In this document: one piece after another, positions 12,124-26,900 of the stretch
How positions within the stretch are numbered: position 1 is the stretch's first letter
Layout of the letters: each line of letters opens with the position of its first letter
Source: Glandiceps talaboti
Taxonomy: Eukaryota > Hemichordata > Enteropneusta > Spengelidae
Assembly (NCBI RefSeq): GCF_964340395.1
Contig: NC_135562.1
Coordinates: forward strand, 21,557,892 to 21,621,891
Length of the DNA: 64,000 nt
Direction of reading: 5' to 3'
Translations under genes and position numbers: made by a program
Notes under the pieces: generated by a model
What the model saw: only the letters and a program-made list of their open reading frames with translations
What the model was told of the DNA's origin: nothing
The model's database searches: none

Positions 12124-13797
12124 TCTACCACAGTACCATGGTTGATGTCTACCCTACCACAGTACCATAGTTGATGTCTACCCTACCACAGTACCATGGT
12201 TGATGTCTACCCTACCACAGTACCATGGTTGATGTCTACCATACCACAATACCATGGTTGATGTCTACCCTACCACAATACCATGGTTGATGTCTACCCT
12301 ACCACAATACCATTGTTGATGTCTACCATACCAGAGTACCATGGTTGATGTCTACCCTACCACAGTACCATGGTTGATGTCTACCCTAGCACAATACCAT
12401 GGTTGATGTCTACCATACCACAACACCATAGTTGATGTCTACCCTACCACATTACCATGGTTGATGTCTACCCTACCACAGTACCATGGTTGATGTCTAC
12501 CCTACCACAGTACCATGGTTGATGTCTACCATACCACAGTACCATGGTTGATGTCTACCCTACCACAGTACCATGGTTGATGTCTACCCTACCACAACAC
12601 CATGGTTGCATGATGTCTACCCTACCACAGTACCATGGTTGATGTCTACCCTACCACAGTACCATGGTTGATGTCTACCCTACCACAACACCATGGTTGC
12701 ATGATGTCTACCCTACCACAGTACCATGGTTGATGTCTACCCTACCACAGTACCATGGTTGATGTCTACCCTACCACAACACCATGGTTGCATGATGTCT
12801 ACCCTACCACAATACCATGGTTGATGTCTACCCTACCACAATACCATGGTTGATGTCTACCCTACCACAGTACCATGGTTGATGTCTACCCTACCACAGT
12901 ACCATGGTTGATGTCTACCCTACCACAGTACCATGGTTGATGTCTACCCTACCACAATACCATAGTTGATGTCTACCCTACCACAGTACCATGGTTGATG
13001 TCTACCCTACCACAGTACCATGGTTGATGTCTACCCTACCACAGTACCATGGTTGATGTCTACCATACCACAATACCATGGTTGATGTCTACCCTACCAC
13101 AATACCATGGTTGATGTCTACCCTACCACAATACCATGGTTGATGTCTACCCTACCACAGTACCATGGTTGATGTCTACCCTACCACAGTACCATGGTTG
13201 ATGTCTACCCTACCACAGTACCATGGTTGATGTCTACCCTACCACAGTACCATAGTTGATGTCTACCCTACCACAGTACCATGGTTGATGTCTACCCTAC
13301 CACAGTACCATGGTTGATGTCTACCCTACCACAGTACCATGGTTGATGTCTACCCTACCACAGTACCATGGTTGATGTCTACCATACCACAGTACCATGG
13401 TTGATGTCTACCCTACCACAATACCATGGTTGATGTCTACCCTACCAGAGTACCATGGTTGATGTCTACCCTACCAGAGTACCATGGTTGATGTCTACCC
13501 TACCACAGTACCATGGTTGATGTCTACCCTACCACAATACCATGGTTGATGTCTACCCTACCACAATACCATGGTTGATGTCTACCCTACCACAGTACCA
13601 TGGTTGATGTCTACCCTACCACAATACCATGGTTGATGTCTACCCTACCACAATACCATGGTTGATGTCTACCCTACCACAATACCATGGTTGATGTCTA
13701 CCCTACCACAATACCATGGTTGATGTCTACCCTACCACAATACCATGGTTGATGTCTACCCTACCACAATACCATGGTTGATGTCTACCTGTCTCTA
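12124..13797. repeat. 29-bp minisatellite, about 57 units
   Basis: Unit CCTACCACAGTACCATGGTT followed by GATGTCTAC. Common variants are CACAATACC, CATAGTTG and CCATACC. A 33-bp variant with a CATG insertion (GGTTGCATGATG) occurs at 12601, 12692 and 12783, exactly 91 bases apart, so a three-unit block was itself duplicated. The array sits more than 4 kb beyond the stop codon of the transporter. Confidence 0.95.
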
Positions 13798-16700
13798 CCA
13801 TGTATGTCTAGTGTCCAGTGGATATTGATGTCTACCCTGTCTCTACCTTTCTTCACATCTCTACACCTGCTTAGTGCACATACAGCAACAACTCACAACG
13901 TTCATTAGGGTTGAAAGAAAACTGAAGGCAGGGATAGGAGTGTGACCCCTGTACAAGTGGACCATTTGACAAATTACCATAGCAACCAAAATCATTGTCT
14001 AATGAACCTGTCAATTGTTGTAAAACCATTTAGATGTTCATTTGTTATTACTTTTCCTTTGCAAGTCATAACTGATAGAGAGGTATAGAAGCAGTGCAAC
14101 AGGGGGTGCCACATCCTTACCCATTTAAGCTGACATATTTAAATGTTAAAATCTAAGCCAAAAAGATGACAAAAACACACAATGTTTGACATGACATGAC
14201 ATGAAAACCAAAATACTTAGAAAGTGTTGTAAAATTGTCATATATTACAGTGCTTCCAATCCAAGTATATATGAATGACAAAGTACAACATATTAATACA
14301 TTACCAAACTAAGTCTGTGTCTTTGTACACAATTTAGTAGGGTCAGATCAAAATTGTGCCACAATTGTGCCCTTTGTTATTGATAACTTCAATATTGGAA
14401 CAAATTTCAAATTTGGGGCCTCTTACAGTTACCGAGGTTTGTTGTCGTTTAATGTGACATTCTGTACATGTAACCATGACGATATCTACCAATAGATGGA
14501 ATTTATTTGCAACAGTTACTATGAATATTGTATGCCCATTTGGCAGCGTTATCAAAGTAAACTGTTATTCAACATTGTCAGCGAGTAGACAATGTTGTGA
14601 CTACTATAGCTAACTAAATCTATGTCACTGCACCAGGACAGGTTCAGTAATGTATCAATGTGTTACAGTACTTATCGTTCATACTTCAATTAGAAGCACT
14701 GTATCCTACTTAGTTTGTTGACAAACACACATACTACTAGGCAGTCAAAGGTTTTCACCTTAGTACTGTTAATACCATGCACAAACAGTTATTGCTGAAA
14801 AAAACAAAACCCTTTTCAAAATATGTTTAACTGCTAAATTCCATTTCAGTACATAAGGCATTACTATAGAATGATTGTTGGTTGATCATTTCAACAATAC
14901 TCTTGACATACTTATCAAGAACAACACAAAGTAAGAAAATTCAACAATAAACTTTACTTTGACAAAATATTCCAGAGAAAAGAGTGCTAGCTAATTGAGG
15001 AATTACATATACAGCAAGATATACAAGAATTGCAACAAGTACTAGGATTAATGTGACAGAGATGAGTATATGTACAACAGACAAATGATTGGGGGAAAGA
15101 TTTACATATCTACATAATGTAACACACTAGGAACATACCGGTATATACATAATATCTATTTCATTTGACATGTTAATATATAAATATTTCATGTTACTTC
15201 ACCTTTCTATGCTAATATCAGAATGTGTTTTATGTTACTTCACTGTAACCATAGTAACAAGTATGTATTTTGTTACTTCACTGTAACCATAGCAACAAGT
15301 ATGTGTTTTATGTTACTTCACAGTAATCATAGTAACAAGTATGTATTTTGTTACTTCACTGTAACCATAGTAACATGTTTTATATACTCATGGTAACCAT
15401 GGTAACAAGTATCTCTTTCACATCTCTTCAGTGTAACCATGGTACCAAGTATATGTTTGATGTTACTTCATGATAACAAGTACATGCTTTATGTTACTTC
15501 TTATAACCATGGCAACAAGAATGTGTTTTTAATATGCTATGGTGGAAACATATACAATGTATAGTTAACATGGTGGACACATACACAATCATTTACATGT
15601 AGTTAACACAATTCAATATGTTACTTGATCTTTCTTTATGATTATACATAGCCTAACAATGTATTCTCTATTCTATATGTGATATTCTTCCACTTGTAAA
15701 CAACACGTTAATGCATACATACTATTGATGTTACTACATGACTACTAGTATGTAAGTATTGACTAAAACTGTGCCTCAGACCAAGTCTACTGTTTTGTTA
15801 ATTAAAATACTTTAAGATTGCAGCGTTATAATAGTCTATACACTATTAAGTAGTTAATGTCAGCTGATACATAATTATACATAACATTTTAAAAACTTCA
15901 TGTCCATTGAAAAAAAAAAATTGTAAAGCTGATACCCTTTCTTTAAAAGTTTCTAAGAATTGCCCAGTACTGACATCCATGAAATGAACAAATTCAAACC
16001 TTTGTTTGGCAGTGAATACACAAAATGATATCTTTAGAGTCTGTATTATTTAAAGGTGACACTTAATTGGAATCTGGATGTTTGACAGTGGCGTAATCAC
16101 TTCTTACTTAATGTCCCTAGTTTAGAGTATATCTACTAAAATATAGATTTGACTGTAACCTCACTTGACAATAATTCTATGTGCTTATCATACAACCAGG
16201 TTGCCATTAAGTGTGTAAACAAAACATTAGTCTGTAAGGTATGCTGTGACGGGGTGCCCTCACACATTGGTCAACCCCTCCCATGTCTGTATCGAACACC
16301 CAGGGCTCTTTCTAGCATTGCCAATCAAATCTGGTTGCATCCAATCACAGAGAGCGGAGGCCTGTAAGGGCGGAACAACTCAATGTATCTTACAGTTTAA
16401 CAGAACATGTACACCCAATAATTTGAATAACTTTACACTGTGACACTGCCTGTCTACAATCTGTGTTGTTTATTCACTTACCACTGTTCCCATAGTAACC
16501 CTATAATGCTGATGATCTACAATACAGTTAATAAATAGATAAATACTGAACTTTACATACTCTACTCAACACATGCATTTTACTGTCTGTAGTAACAGTG
16601 GTAGACTCTCTTGAATTCAAAATAAACCATACAATCTATTATATAAGTATATATATATCTATATATATATGATGGCAGTGATCATGTTACAAGTTTGGCC
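13798..16700. other. Unique non-coding sequence, no gene recognised
   Basis: Open frames at 14343-14555 (minus) and 16149-16443 (plus) have no recognisable domain. Around 16240-16380 base composition is locally richer in G and C, but no exon can be argued. A TA-rich tract (about 16640-16670) precedes the 39-bp array. A degenerate repeat within it is listed separately. Confidence 0.4.
15190..15540. repeat. Degenerate 38-42-bp tandem repeat
   Basis: Blocks of GTTACTTCACTGTAACCATA followed by GTAACAAGTATGT recur about eight times with a period near 38-42 bases and many substitutions. It is clearly older and less homogeneous than the other arrays. GTTAC and GTAAC arms within a unit are inverted relative to one another. 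Confidence 0.7.
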
Positions 16701-17298
16701 TTATACAATTACTAGCAACACATTTACAGTGTAATGAGTCAGTCACATTACTAGCAACACATTTACAGTGTAATGAGACAGTCACATTACTAGCAACACA
16801 TTTACAGTGTAATGAGTCAGTCACATTACTACCAACACATTTACAGTGTAATGAGACAGTCACATTACTAGCAACACATTTACAGTGTAATGAGTCAGTC
16901 ACATTACTACCAACACATTTACAGTGTAATGAGTCAGTCACATTACTACCAACACATTTACAGTGTAATGAGTCAGTCACATTACTACCAACACATTTAC
17001 AGTGTAATGAGTCAGTCACATTACTACCAACACATTTACAGTGTAATGAGTCAGTCACATTACTAGCAACACATTTACAGTGTAATGAGTCAGTCACATT
17101 ACTACCAACACATTTACAGTGTAATGAGTCAGTCACATTACTACCAACACATTTACAGTGTAATGAGTCAGTCACATTACTACCAACACATTTACAGTGT
17201 AATGAGTCAGTCACATTACTACCAACACATTTACAGTGTAATGAGTCAGTCACATTACTACCAACACATTTACAGTGTAATGAGTCAGTCACATTACT
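16701..17298. repeat. 39-bp minisatellite, about 15 units
   Basis: Unit ACATTACTACCAACACATTT followed by ACAGTGTAATGAGTCAGTC. CTAGC and CTACC versions alternate in the left half and CTACC dominates on the right. It lies 0.5-1.1 kb beyond the transporter stop codon, so it may fall in the 3' untranslated region, but no polyadenylation site could be fixed. Open frames on both strands are a result of the 39-base period. Confidence 0.93.
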
Positions 17299-17785
17299 TC
17301 ACAAATGCAACTTTGCACACATGCAGTCTTTCTAGTGATCAAGTTACACTGTGGTTAACATAAAATTGTACAGAAATATATACCAATACTTTATAATGGA
17401 CATGAATCAAGCATTTACAAATAAAATAAACTAGTTGATAATGTTTGTAATATGTGACAAAAGATTAAAGAAAGAAGCCAAGTTATAGACAACACCCGTT
17501 ATCACATTTGAAGTCATTGCACACTTGATAAAACTGTCATTTTTACAAATTTAAACAATTTGTTTCCTCTTCATTGAATAAACACAGATTTGGAATTCTC
17601 TTGTGGAATGTTTTCAAGAACAGAAGCCCAGAAATGTTCAGGCTTGAAATTAAAAACCTATCTCTGCATTTATATGGGATTGTGGTGTGGTAAACCTGTC
17701 ACAATATATACAAACAGTACTGTCCACTAGAAAGAACACAGCCATTGTACATGTATATATCCTAGGAATGATTCCAGCATCCTCA

Positions 17786-17948
17786 TCATTCTATATCATC
17801 TAGGTTTTGACCTTTGACCACAGCTGACTGATGATAACGCCCTCTATAGGAATAATCCTCTCCATCTTCTGTGAGCTGTTCTGTTGTCGTGCCAACAGGC
17901 ATGGCTGGTTGTGTAATTATCATTTGTTCTGGTGGAGGTGGGCCACGT
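17786..17948 (-). CDS. SLC12A8: SLC12A8 terminal exon
   Basis: One base completes Arg, then [11 protein letters not shown] through [20 protein letters not shown] to DDIE and TGA at 17788-17786. The acceptor is TATATACAG. The tail closely follows the human ending (QLTQEN, RDRYHHSSLV). The intron before it is 7.8 kb and carries three arrays. No clear AATAAA was found close downstream on the minus strand, so the 3' end is undefined. Confidence 0.93.
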
Positions 17949-20900
17949 CTGTATATAAAGTAATAAAGCAATAAGCAGTTATGCAAAGGTTTGGGTGTGT
18001 TTATACCACTACAGAATTTGATAGGCAATTTACTAAGATAGACATAAACTAAAACTATTGTTGACTACTAACATTTTAACCAATACACACAACATATACT
18101 GATTGTTGTTGTGATTGGTCTACCACAGACAAGGAAGTAGACATTACATATAGATGTACTTTGATTATGTGCACATAATCACCATATAATCAAGATAGTG
18201 TAAACACTGAATATACAGTATGGGACTTTGTGTACAGCTACTTGAAGTAAACTGATATACAGTATAGGACTTTGTGTACAGCTACTTGAAGTAAACTGAT
18301 ATACAGTATGGGACTTTGTGTACAGCTACTTGAAGTAAACTGATATACAGTATGGGACTTTGTGTACAGCTACTTGAAGTAAACTGATATACAGTATGGG
18401 ACTTTGTGTACAGCTACTTGAAGTAAACTGATATACAGTATGGGACTTTGTGTACAGCTACTTGAAGTAAACTGATATACAGTATGGGACTTTGTGTACA
18501 GCTACTTGCAGTAAACTGATATACAGTATGGGACTTTGTGTACAGCTACTTGAAGTAAACTGATATACAGTATGGGACTTTGTGTACAGCTACTTGAAGT
18601 AAACTGATATACAGTATGGGACTTTGTGTACAGCTACTTGAAGTAAACTGATATACAGTATGGGACTTTGTGTACAGCTACTTGAAGTAAACTGATATGC
18701 CACCTAAGAAATGAGTGTAATTACACCAATATCAATTGCTAGCTTATGCAAACATGTTGCAATAATAGTTTTACTTTGTGTATATATCTTAGTTTGCCTA
18801 TAGCTTGATTTCCATGGTAGTACAGTCTATCTTAGTTTGCCTATAGCTTGATTTCCATGGTAGTACATTCTATCTTAGTTTGCCTATAGCTTGATTTCCA
18901 TGGTAGTACATTCTATCTTAGTTTGCCTATAGCTTGATTTCCATGGTAGTACATTCTATCTTAGTTTGCCTATAGCTTGATTTCCATGGTAGTACAGTCT
19001 ATCTTAGTTTGCCTATAGCTTGATTTCCATGGTAGTACATTCTATCTTAGTTTGCCTATAGCTTGATTTCCATGGTAGTACATTCTATCTTAGTTTGTCT
19101 ATAGCTTGATTTCCATGGTAGTACATTCTATCTTAGTTTGTCTATAGCTTGATTTCCATGGTAGTACATTCTATATTAGTTTGTCTATAGCTTGATTTCC
19201 ATGGTAGTCCATTCTATCTTAGTTTGCCTATAGCTTGATTTCCATGGTAGTACATTCTATCTTAGTTTGTCTATAGCTTGATTTCCATGGTAGTACATTC
19301 TATATTAGTTTGTCTATAGCTTGATTTCCATGGTAGTACAGTCTATCTTAGTTTGCCTATAGCTTGATTTCCATGGTAGTACATTCTATCTTAGTTTGTC
19401 TATAGCTTGATTTTCATGGTAGTATATTCTATATTAGTTTGTCTATAGCTTGATTTCCATGGTAGTACATTCTATATTAGTTTGTCTATAGCTTCATTTC
19501 CATGGTAGTAGTCTATCTTAGTTTGCCTATAGCTTGATTTCCATGGTAGTACATTCTATCTTAGTTTGCCTATAGCTTGATTTTCATGGTAGTACATTCT
19601 ATATTAGTTTGTCTATAGCTTGATTTCCATGGTAGTACATTCTATCTTAGTTTGCCTATAGCTTGATTTCCATGGTAGTACATTCTATCTTAGTTTGTCT
19701 ATAGCTTGATTTCCATGGTAGTACATTCTATCTTAGTTTGTCTATAGCTTGATTTTCATGGTAGTACATTCTATCTTAGTTTGCCTATAGCTTGATTTCC
19801 ATGGTAGTACATTCTATATTAGTTTGTCTATAGCTTGATTTCCATGGTAGTCCATTCTATCTTAGTTTGTCTATAGCTTGATTTTCATGGTAGTACATTC
19901 TATCTTAGTTTGTCTATAGCTTGATTTCCATGGTAGTGCATTCTATCTTAGTTTGTCTATAGCTTGATTTCCATGGTAGTACATTCTATATTAGTTTGTC
20001 TATAGCTTGATTTCCATGGTAGTCCATTCTATCTTAGTTTGCCTATAGCTTGATTTCCATGGTAGTCCATTCTATATTAGTTTGCCTATAGCTTGATTTC
20101 CATGGTAGTCCATTCTATCTTAGTTTGTCTATAGCTTGATTTCCATGGTAGTACATTCTATCTTAGTTTGTCTATAGCTTGATTTCCATGGTAGTACATT
20201 CTATATTGGTTTGCCTATAGCTTGATTTCCATGGTAGTACATTCTATATTAGTTTGTCTATAGCTTGATTTCCATGGTAGTACATTCTATCTTAGTTTGT
20301 CTATAGCTTGATTTTCATGGTAGTACATTCTATCTTAGTTTGTCTATAGCTTGATTTCCATGGTAGTGCATTCTATCTTAGTTTGTCTATAGCTTAATTT
20401 CCATGGTAGTACATTCTATCTTAGTTTGTCTATAACTTGATTTTCATGGTAGTACATGCTATCTTAGTTTGCCTATAGCTTGATTTCCATGGTAGTACAT
20501 TCTATCTTAGTTTGCCTATAGCTTGATTTCCATGGTAGTACATTCTATCTTAGTTTGTCTATAACTTGATTTTCATGGTAGTACATTCTATCTTAGTTTG
20601 TCTATAGCTTGATTTTCATGGTAGTACATTCTATCTTAGTTTGTCTATAGCTTGATTTCCATGGTAGTACATTCTATATTAGTTTGTCTATAGCTTGATT
20701 TTCATGGTAGTACATTCTGTGATGTAGGTTTACCCTACAGACATGTACAGCATATTCTTTAATGTCATCTAACCAGTTCATTTTGATTACCTTTAGTTTT
20801 GTCAATGATAAGTGGCGCACAGAGTATGAAATTCAGTTCTAGGGCTTAGACTAATAATCTAGACGGTGTTCAAATCATTACCTAGATGGTGTTCAAATCA

Positions 20901-23900
20901 TAATCTAGATGGTGTTCAAATCATAATCTAGATGGTGTTCAAATCATAATCTAGACAGTGTTCAAATCATAACTTAGACAATGTTCAAATCATAATCTAG
21001 ACGGTGTTCAAATCATAATCTAGATGGTGTTCAAATCATAATATAGAAAGTGTTCAAATCATAATCTAGACAATGTTCAAATCATAATCTAGACGGTGTT
21101 CAAATCAGAATCTAGACAGTGTTCAAATCATAATCTAGACGGTGTTCAAATCATAATCTAGACGGTGTTCAAATCATAATCTAGACAGTGTTCAAATCAT
21201 AATCTAGACGGTGTTCAAATCATAATCTAGACAGTGTTCAAATCATAATCTAGATGGTGTTCAAATCATAATCTAGACGGTGTTCAAATTATAATCTAGA
21301 CGGTGTTCAAATCATAATCTAGATGGTGTTCAAATTATAATCTAGACGGTGTTCAAATCATAATCTAGACGGTGTTCAAATCATAATCTAGACGGTGTTC
21401 AAATCATAATCTAGACGGTGTTCAAATCATAATCTAGACGGTGTTCAAATCATAATCTATATGGTGTTCAAATCATAATCTATATGGTGTTCAAATCATA
21501 ATCTATATGGTGTTCAAATCATAATTTAGACGATGTTAAAATCATAATCTAGACGGTGTTCAAATTATAATCTAGACGGTGTTCAAATTATAATCTAGAC
21601 GGTGTTCAAATCATAATCTAGATGGAGTTCAAATCATAATCTAGACAGTGTTCAAATCATAATCTAGACGGTGTTCAAATCATAATCTAGACGGAGTTCA
21701 AATCATAATCTAGACAGTGTTCAAATCATAATCTAGACGGTGTTCAAATCATAATCTAGACGGTGTTCAAATCATAATCTAGACGGTGTTCAAATCATAA
21801 TCTAGACGGTGTTCAAATCATAATCTAGACGGTGTTCAAATCATAATCTAGAGTGTTCAAATCATAATCTAGACAGTGTTCATATCATAATCTAGACGGT
21901 GTTCAAATCATAATCTAGACGGTGTTCAAATCATAATCTAGACGGTGTTCAAATCATAATCTAGATGGTGTTCAAATTATAATCTAGACGGTGTTCAAAT
22001 TATAATCTAGACGGTGTTCAAATTATAATCTAGACGGTGTTCAAATCATAATCTAGACGGTGTTCAAATTATAATCTAGACGGTGTTCAAATCATAATCT
22101 AGACGGTGTTCAAATTATAATCTAGACGGTGTTCAAATCATAATCTAGACGGTGTTCAAATTATAATCTAGACGGTGTTCAAATTATAATCTAGACGGTG
22201 TTCAAATCATAATCTAGACGGTGTTCAAATTATAATCTAGACGGTGTTCAAATCATAATCTAGACGGTGTTCAAATCATAATCTAGACGGTGTTCAAATT
22301 ATAATCTAGACGGTGTTCAAATCATAATCTAGATGGTGTTCAAATTATAATCTAGACGGTGTTCAAATTATAATCTAGACGGTGTTCAAATCATAATCTA
22401 GACGGTGTTCAAATCATAATCTAGACGGTGTTCAAATTATAATCTAGACGGTGTTCAAATTATAATCTAGACGGTGTTCAAATCATTATCTAGATGTGTT
22501 CAAATCATTATCTAGATGGTGTTCAAATCATAATCTAGAGTGTTCAAATCATAATCTAGACAGTGTTCAAATCATAATCTAGACAGTGTTCAAATCATAA
22601 TCTAGACAATGTTCAAATCATAATCTAGACGGTGTTCAAATCATAATCTAGACAGTGTTCAAATCATAATCTAGACGGTGTTCAAATCATAATCTAGACG
22701 GTGTTCAAATCATAATCTAGACAGTGTTCAAATCATAATCTAGACAATGTTCAAATCATAATCTAGACGGTGTTCAAATCATAATCTAGACAGTGTTCAA
22801 ATCATAATCTAGACAGAATCATAATCTAGACGGTGTTCAAATCAGAATCTAGACGGTGTTCAAATCATATTCTAGATGGTGTTCAAATCATAATATAGAC
22901 GGTGTTCAAATCATAATCTAGATGGTGTTCAAATCATAATCTAGACGGTGTTCAAATCATAATCTAGACGGTGTTCAAATCATAATCTAGACGGTGTTCA
23001 AATCATAATCTAGACGGTGTTCAAATCATAATCTAGACAGTGTTCAAATCATAATCTAGACGGTGTTCAAATCATAATCTAGACGGTGTTCAAATCATTA
23101 TCTAGACGGTGTTCAAATCATAATCTAGACGGTGTTCAAATCATAATCTAGACGGTGTTCAAATCATAATCTAGACGGTGTTCAAATCATAATCTAGACG
23201 GTGTTCAAATCATAATCTAGACGGTGTTCAAATCATAATCTAGATGGAGTTCAAATCATAATCTAGACAGTGTTCAAATCATAATCTAGACGGTGTTCAA
23301 ATCATAATCTAGACGGTGTTCAAATCATAATCTAGACGGTGTTCAAATCATAATCTAGACGGTGTTCAAATCATAATCTAGACAGTGTTCAAATCATAAT
23401 CTAGACGGTGTTCAAATCATAATCTAGACGGTGTTCAAATCATAATCTAGATGGAGTTCAAATCATAATCTAGACAGTGTTCAAATCATAATCTAGACGG
23501 TGTTCAAATCATAATCTAGACGGTGTTCAAATCATAATCTAGACGGTGTTCAAATCATAATCTAGACGGTGTTCAAATCATAATCTAGACAGTGTTCAAA
23601 TCATAATCTAGACAGTGTTCAAATCATAATCTAGACGGTGTTCAAATTATAATCTAGACAGTGTTCAAATCATAATCTAGACGGTGTTCAAATCATAATC
23701 TAGACGGTGTTCAAATCATAATCTAGACAGTGTTCAAATTATAATCTAGACGGTGTTCAAATCATAATCTAGACGGTGTTCAAATCATAATCTAGACAGT
23801 GTTCAAATTATAATCTAGACGGTGTTCAAATCATAATCTAGACGGTGTTCAAATAATAATCTAGACGGTGTTCAAATCATAATCTAGATGGTGTTCAAAT

Positions 23901-26900
23901 CATAATCTAGACAGTGTTCAAATCATAATCTAGATGGTGTTCAAATCATAATCTAGACGGTGTTCAAATTATAATATAGACGGTGTTCAAATCATAATCT
24001 AGATGGTGTTCAAATCATAATCTAGAGTGTTCAAATCATAATCTAGATGGTGTTCAAATCATAATCTAGACAGTGTTCAAATCATAATCTAGACAGTGTT
24101 CAAATCATAATCTAGATGGTGTTCAAATCATAATCTAGATGGTGTTCAAATCATAATCTAGACAGTGTTCAAATCATAATCTAGACGGTGTTCAAATAAT
24201 AATCTAGACGGTGTTCAAATCATAATCTAGATGGTGTTCAAATAATAATCTAGACAGTGTTCAAATTATAATCTAGACGGTGTTCAAATAATAATCTAGA
24301 CGGTGTTCAAATCATAATCTAGACAGTGTTCAAATTATAATCTAGACGGTGTTCAAATCATAATCTAGACGGTGTTCAAATAATAATCTAGACGGTGTTC
24401 AAATCATAATCTAGATGGTGTTCAAATCATAATCTAGACAGTGTTCAAATCATAATCTAGATGGTGTTCAAATCATAATCTAGACAGTGTTCAAATTATA
24501 ATCTAGACGGTGTTCAAATCATAATCTAGACGGTGTTCAAATCATAATCTAGACAGTGTTCAAATCATAATCTAGATGGTGTTCAAATCATAATCTAGAC
24601 GGTGTTCAAATCATAATCTAGACGGTGTTCAAATCATAATCTAGACGGTGTTCAAATCATAATCTAGATGGTGTTCAAATCATAATCTAGACGGTGTTCA
24701 AATCATAATCTAGACAGTGTTCATATCATAATCTAGACAGTGTTCAAATTATAATCTAGATGGTGTTCAAATCATAATCTAGACAGTGTTCAAATCATAA
24801 TCTAGACAGTGTTCATATCATAATCTAGACAGTGTTCAAATTATAATCTAGATGGTGTTCAAATCATAATCTAGATGGTGTTCATATCATAATCTAGACA
24901 GTGTTCAAATCATAATCTAGACAGTGTTCAAATCATAATCTAGATGGTGTTCAAATCATAATCTAGACGGTGTTCAAATCATAATCTAGACAGTGTTCAT
25001 ATCATAATCTAGACAGTGTTCAAATTATAATCTAGACAGTGTTCATATCATAATCTAGACAGTGTTCATATCATAATCTAGACAGTGTTCAAATTATAAT
25101 CTAGATGGTGTTCAAATCATAATCTAGATGGTGTTCATATCATAATCTAGACAGTGTTCAAATCATAATCTAGACAGTGTTCAAATTATAATCTAGATGG
25201 TGTTCAAATCATAATCTAGATGGTGTTCATATCATAATCTAGACAGTGTTCAAATCATAATCTAGACAGTGTTCAAATCATAATCTAGACAGTGTTCAAA
25301 TCATAATCTAGAGTGTTCAAATCATAATCTAGATGGTGTTCAAATCATAATCTAGACGGTGTTCAAATCATAATCTAGACAGTGTTCATATCATAATCTA
25401 GACAGTGTTCAAATTATAATCTAGACAGTGTTCATATCATAATCTAGACAGTGTTCAAATTATAATCTAGATGGTGTTCAAATCATAATCTAGACGGTGT
25501 TCAAACCATTCAAGTCAAAATGTTCAATTTTGCCATAATAACTTTCCCCCAATTTTTCTTTGATATTACTGGCACTGGTATAAGTATGTTATTCTCCAAT
25601 ATTTTTTTCCATTCACCTGGGAAATACTCGTGACCTAAGGGTCTTGTCACTACAAGTCCCTACAAAGCCCCCTTAGATCACTAATATTTTCCTTGGGTGA
25701 ATGAAGAAAAATATTGGGAATAATATCTAAATATGACAAAATATATACAATACCTGCAGAGTCTGTGAAATCCTGACTTAATCCATAGGAAGAGATTGAA
25801 ATCAGCTACACCAGGTGTAGTGCCAGGATTGGCTTGACCAATGTAGATATAGATGATGAGTGCTACTGAGATGTTAGCTAATGCGTAACCCCACTGGATA
25901 CAGAACATTATAATGATACAAACCATGCCCTACAGATAAAACATGCCAACAAGAAGCTGATGAAGTGAAGAACAGACTTGCAGCATTCACATAGATCAGA
26001 TAGTTTTAGACTTGCAGTATAGAGAGTTTTAGACTTACAATATACACATACATCAGAGAGTTTTAGACTTGTGACATACACATAGATCAGATAGTCTTTT
26101 GAAATATTTGACAGAGAGTAAGCAGGGTGAGTCTATTTATAAAAGAATAGACAAGCCTATCAAGAGATCTAAAGAGTACTGGACAAACACTCTGATATGT
26201 TAAGAGTTAAAGATGTACAAAATATTTATTTAGGTTAAAATGGATATTAAAGAAATAGATATTTTATCATCACATGCTATAGCAATAAATCGTATCATTA
26301 TAATGCAACTAATGAAATGTATGACATTTGTAACTGAACATACGATTTTATGTGATAATATAGGGCATTTTGTTTAAGCATGCAGTTTTGATGAGATGAA
26401 TTCAGTAAGACTGATCACATGTCTAGATAAACATGATAAAGATAGCACAGATTGGGCCCTGTGAAATTGGGCCATAAATAATAGTATTGTGACTTTATAA
26501 TGCACCTTTCCTCTTGACAGCTCAAGGCACTCACAATTATTACCCCTTGAACAGATCATTGGCAGCATAATAGCCCTTTATACTTCCTCAACTCCCTGGG
26601 GAGCATACAATCCATTGCTGCCTCTATAAGCGCATAGGTTTTGCAACCTCTATCTTACCAGGTCCCCAATTATATAGCTGGGTTGACTGAGACACAATTG
26701 TGGTTCAAATCTTGCCCAAGGACTTTAGCCATCCTGAAGCACATGGCAGCAATGGGTCTCAAACCTGCAACCTGCAGATTCCAAGCCGACCACGCTATCC
26801 ATTTGCCTGCCACCCATCATGACTCAATTGTATGATAATTGTGGTCCAGTGGATATTTGAATATTTTAAACATGTACAATCTACCAAGTCTACCATATGT

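Noticed and set aside
16687-17292. Cys-rich repeat protein (201 codons, minus) in the 39-bp array
   Set aside because: Overlapping frames are open on both strands, and the unit is a perfect multiple of three. It is a minisatellite.
20855-25508. CRISPR array
   Set aside because: Units are contiguous with no unique spacers, and the genome is that of an animal. The same applies to all other arrays here.
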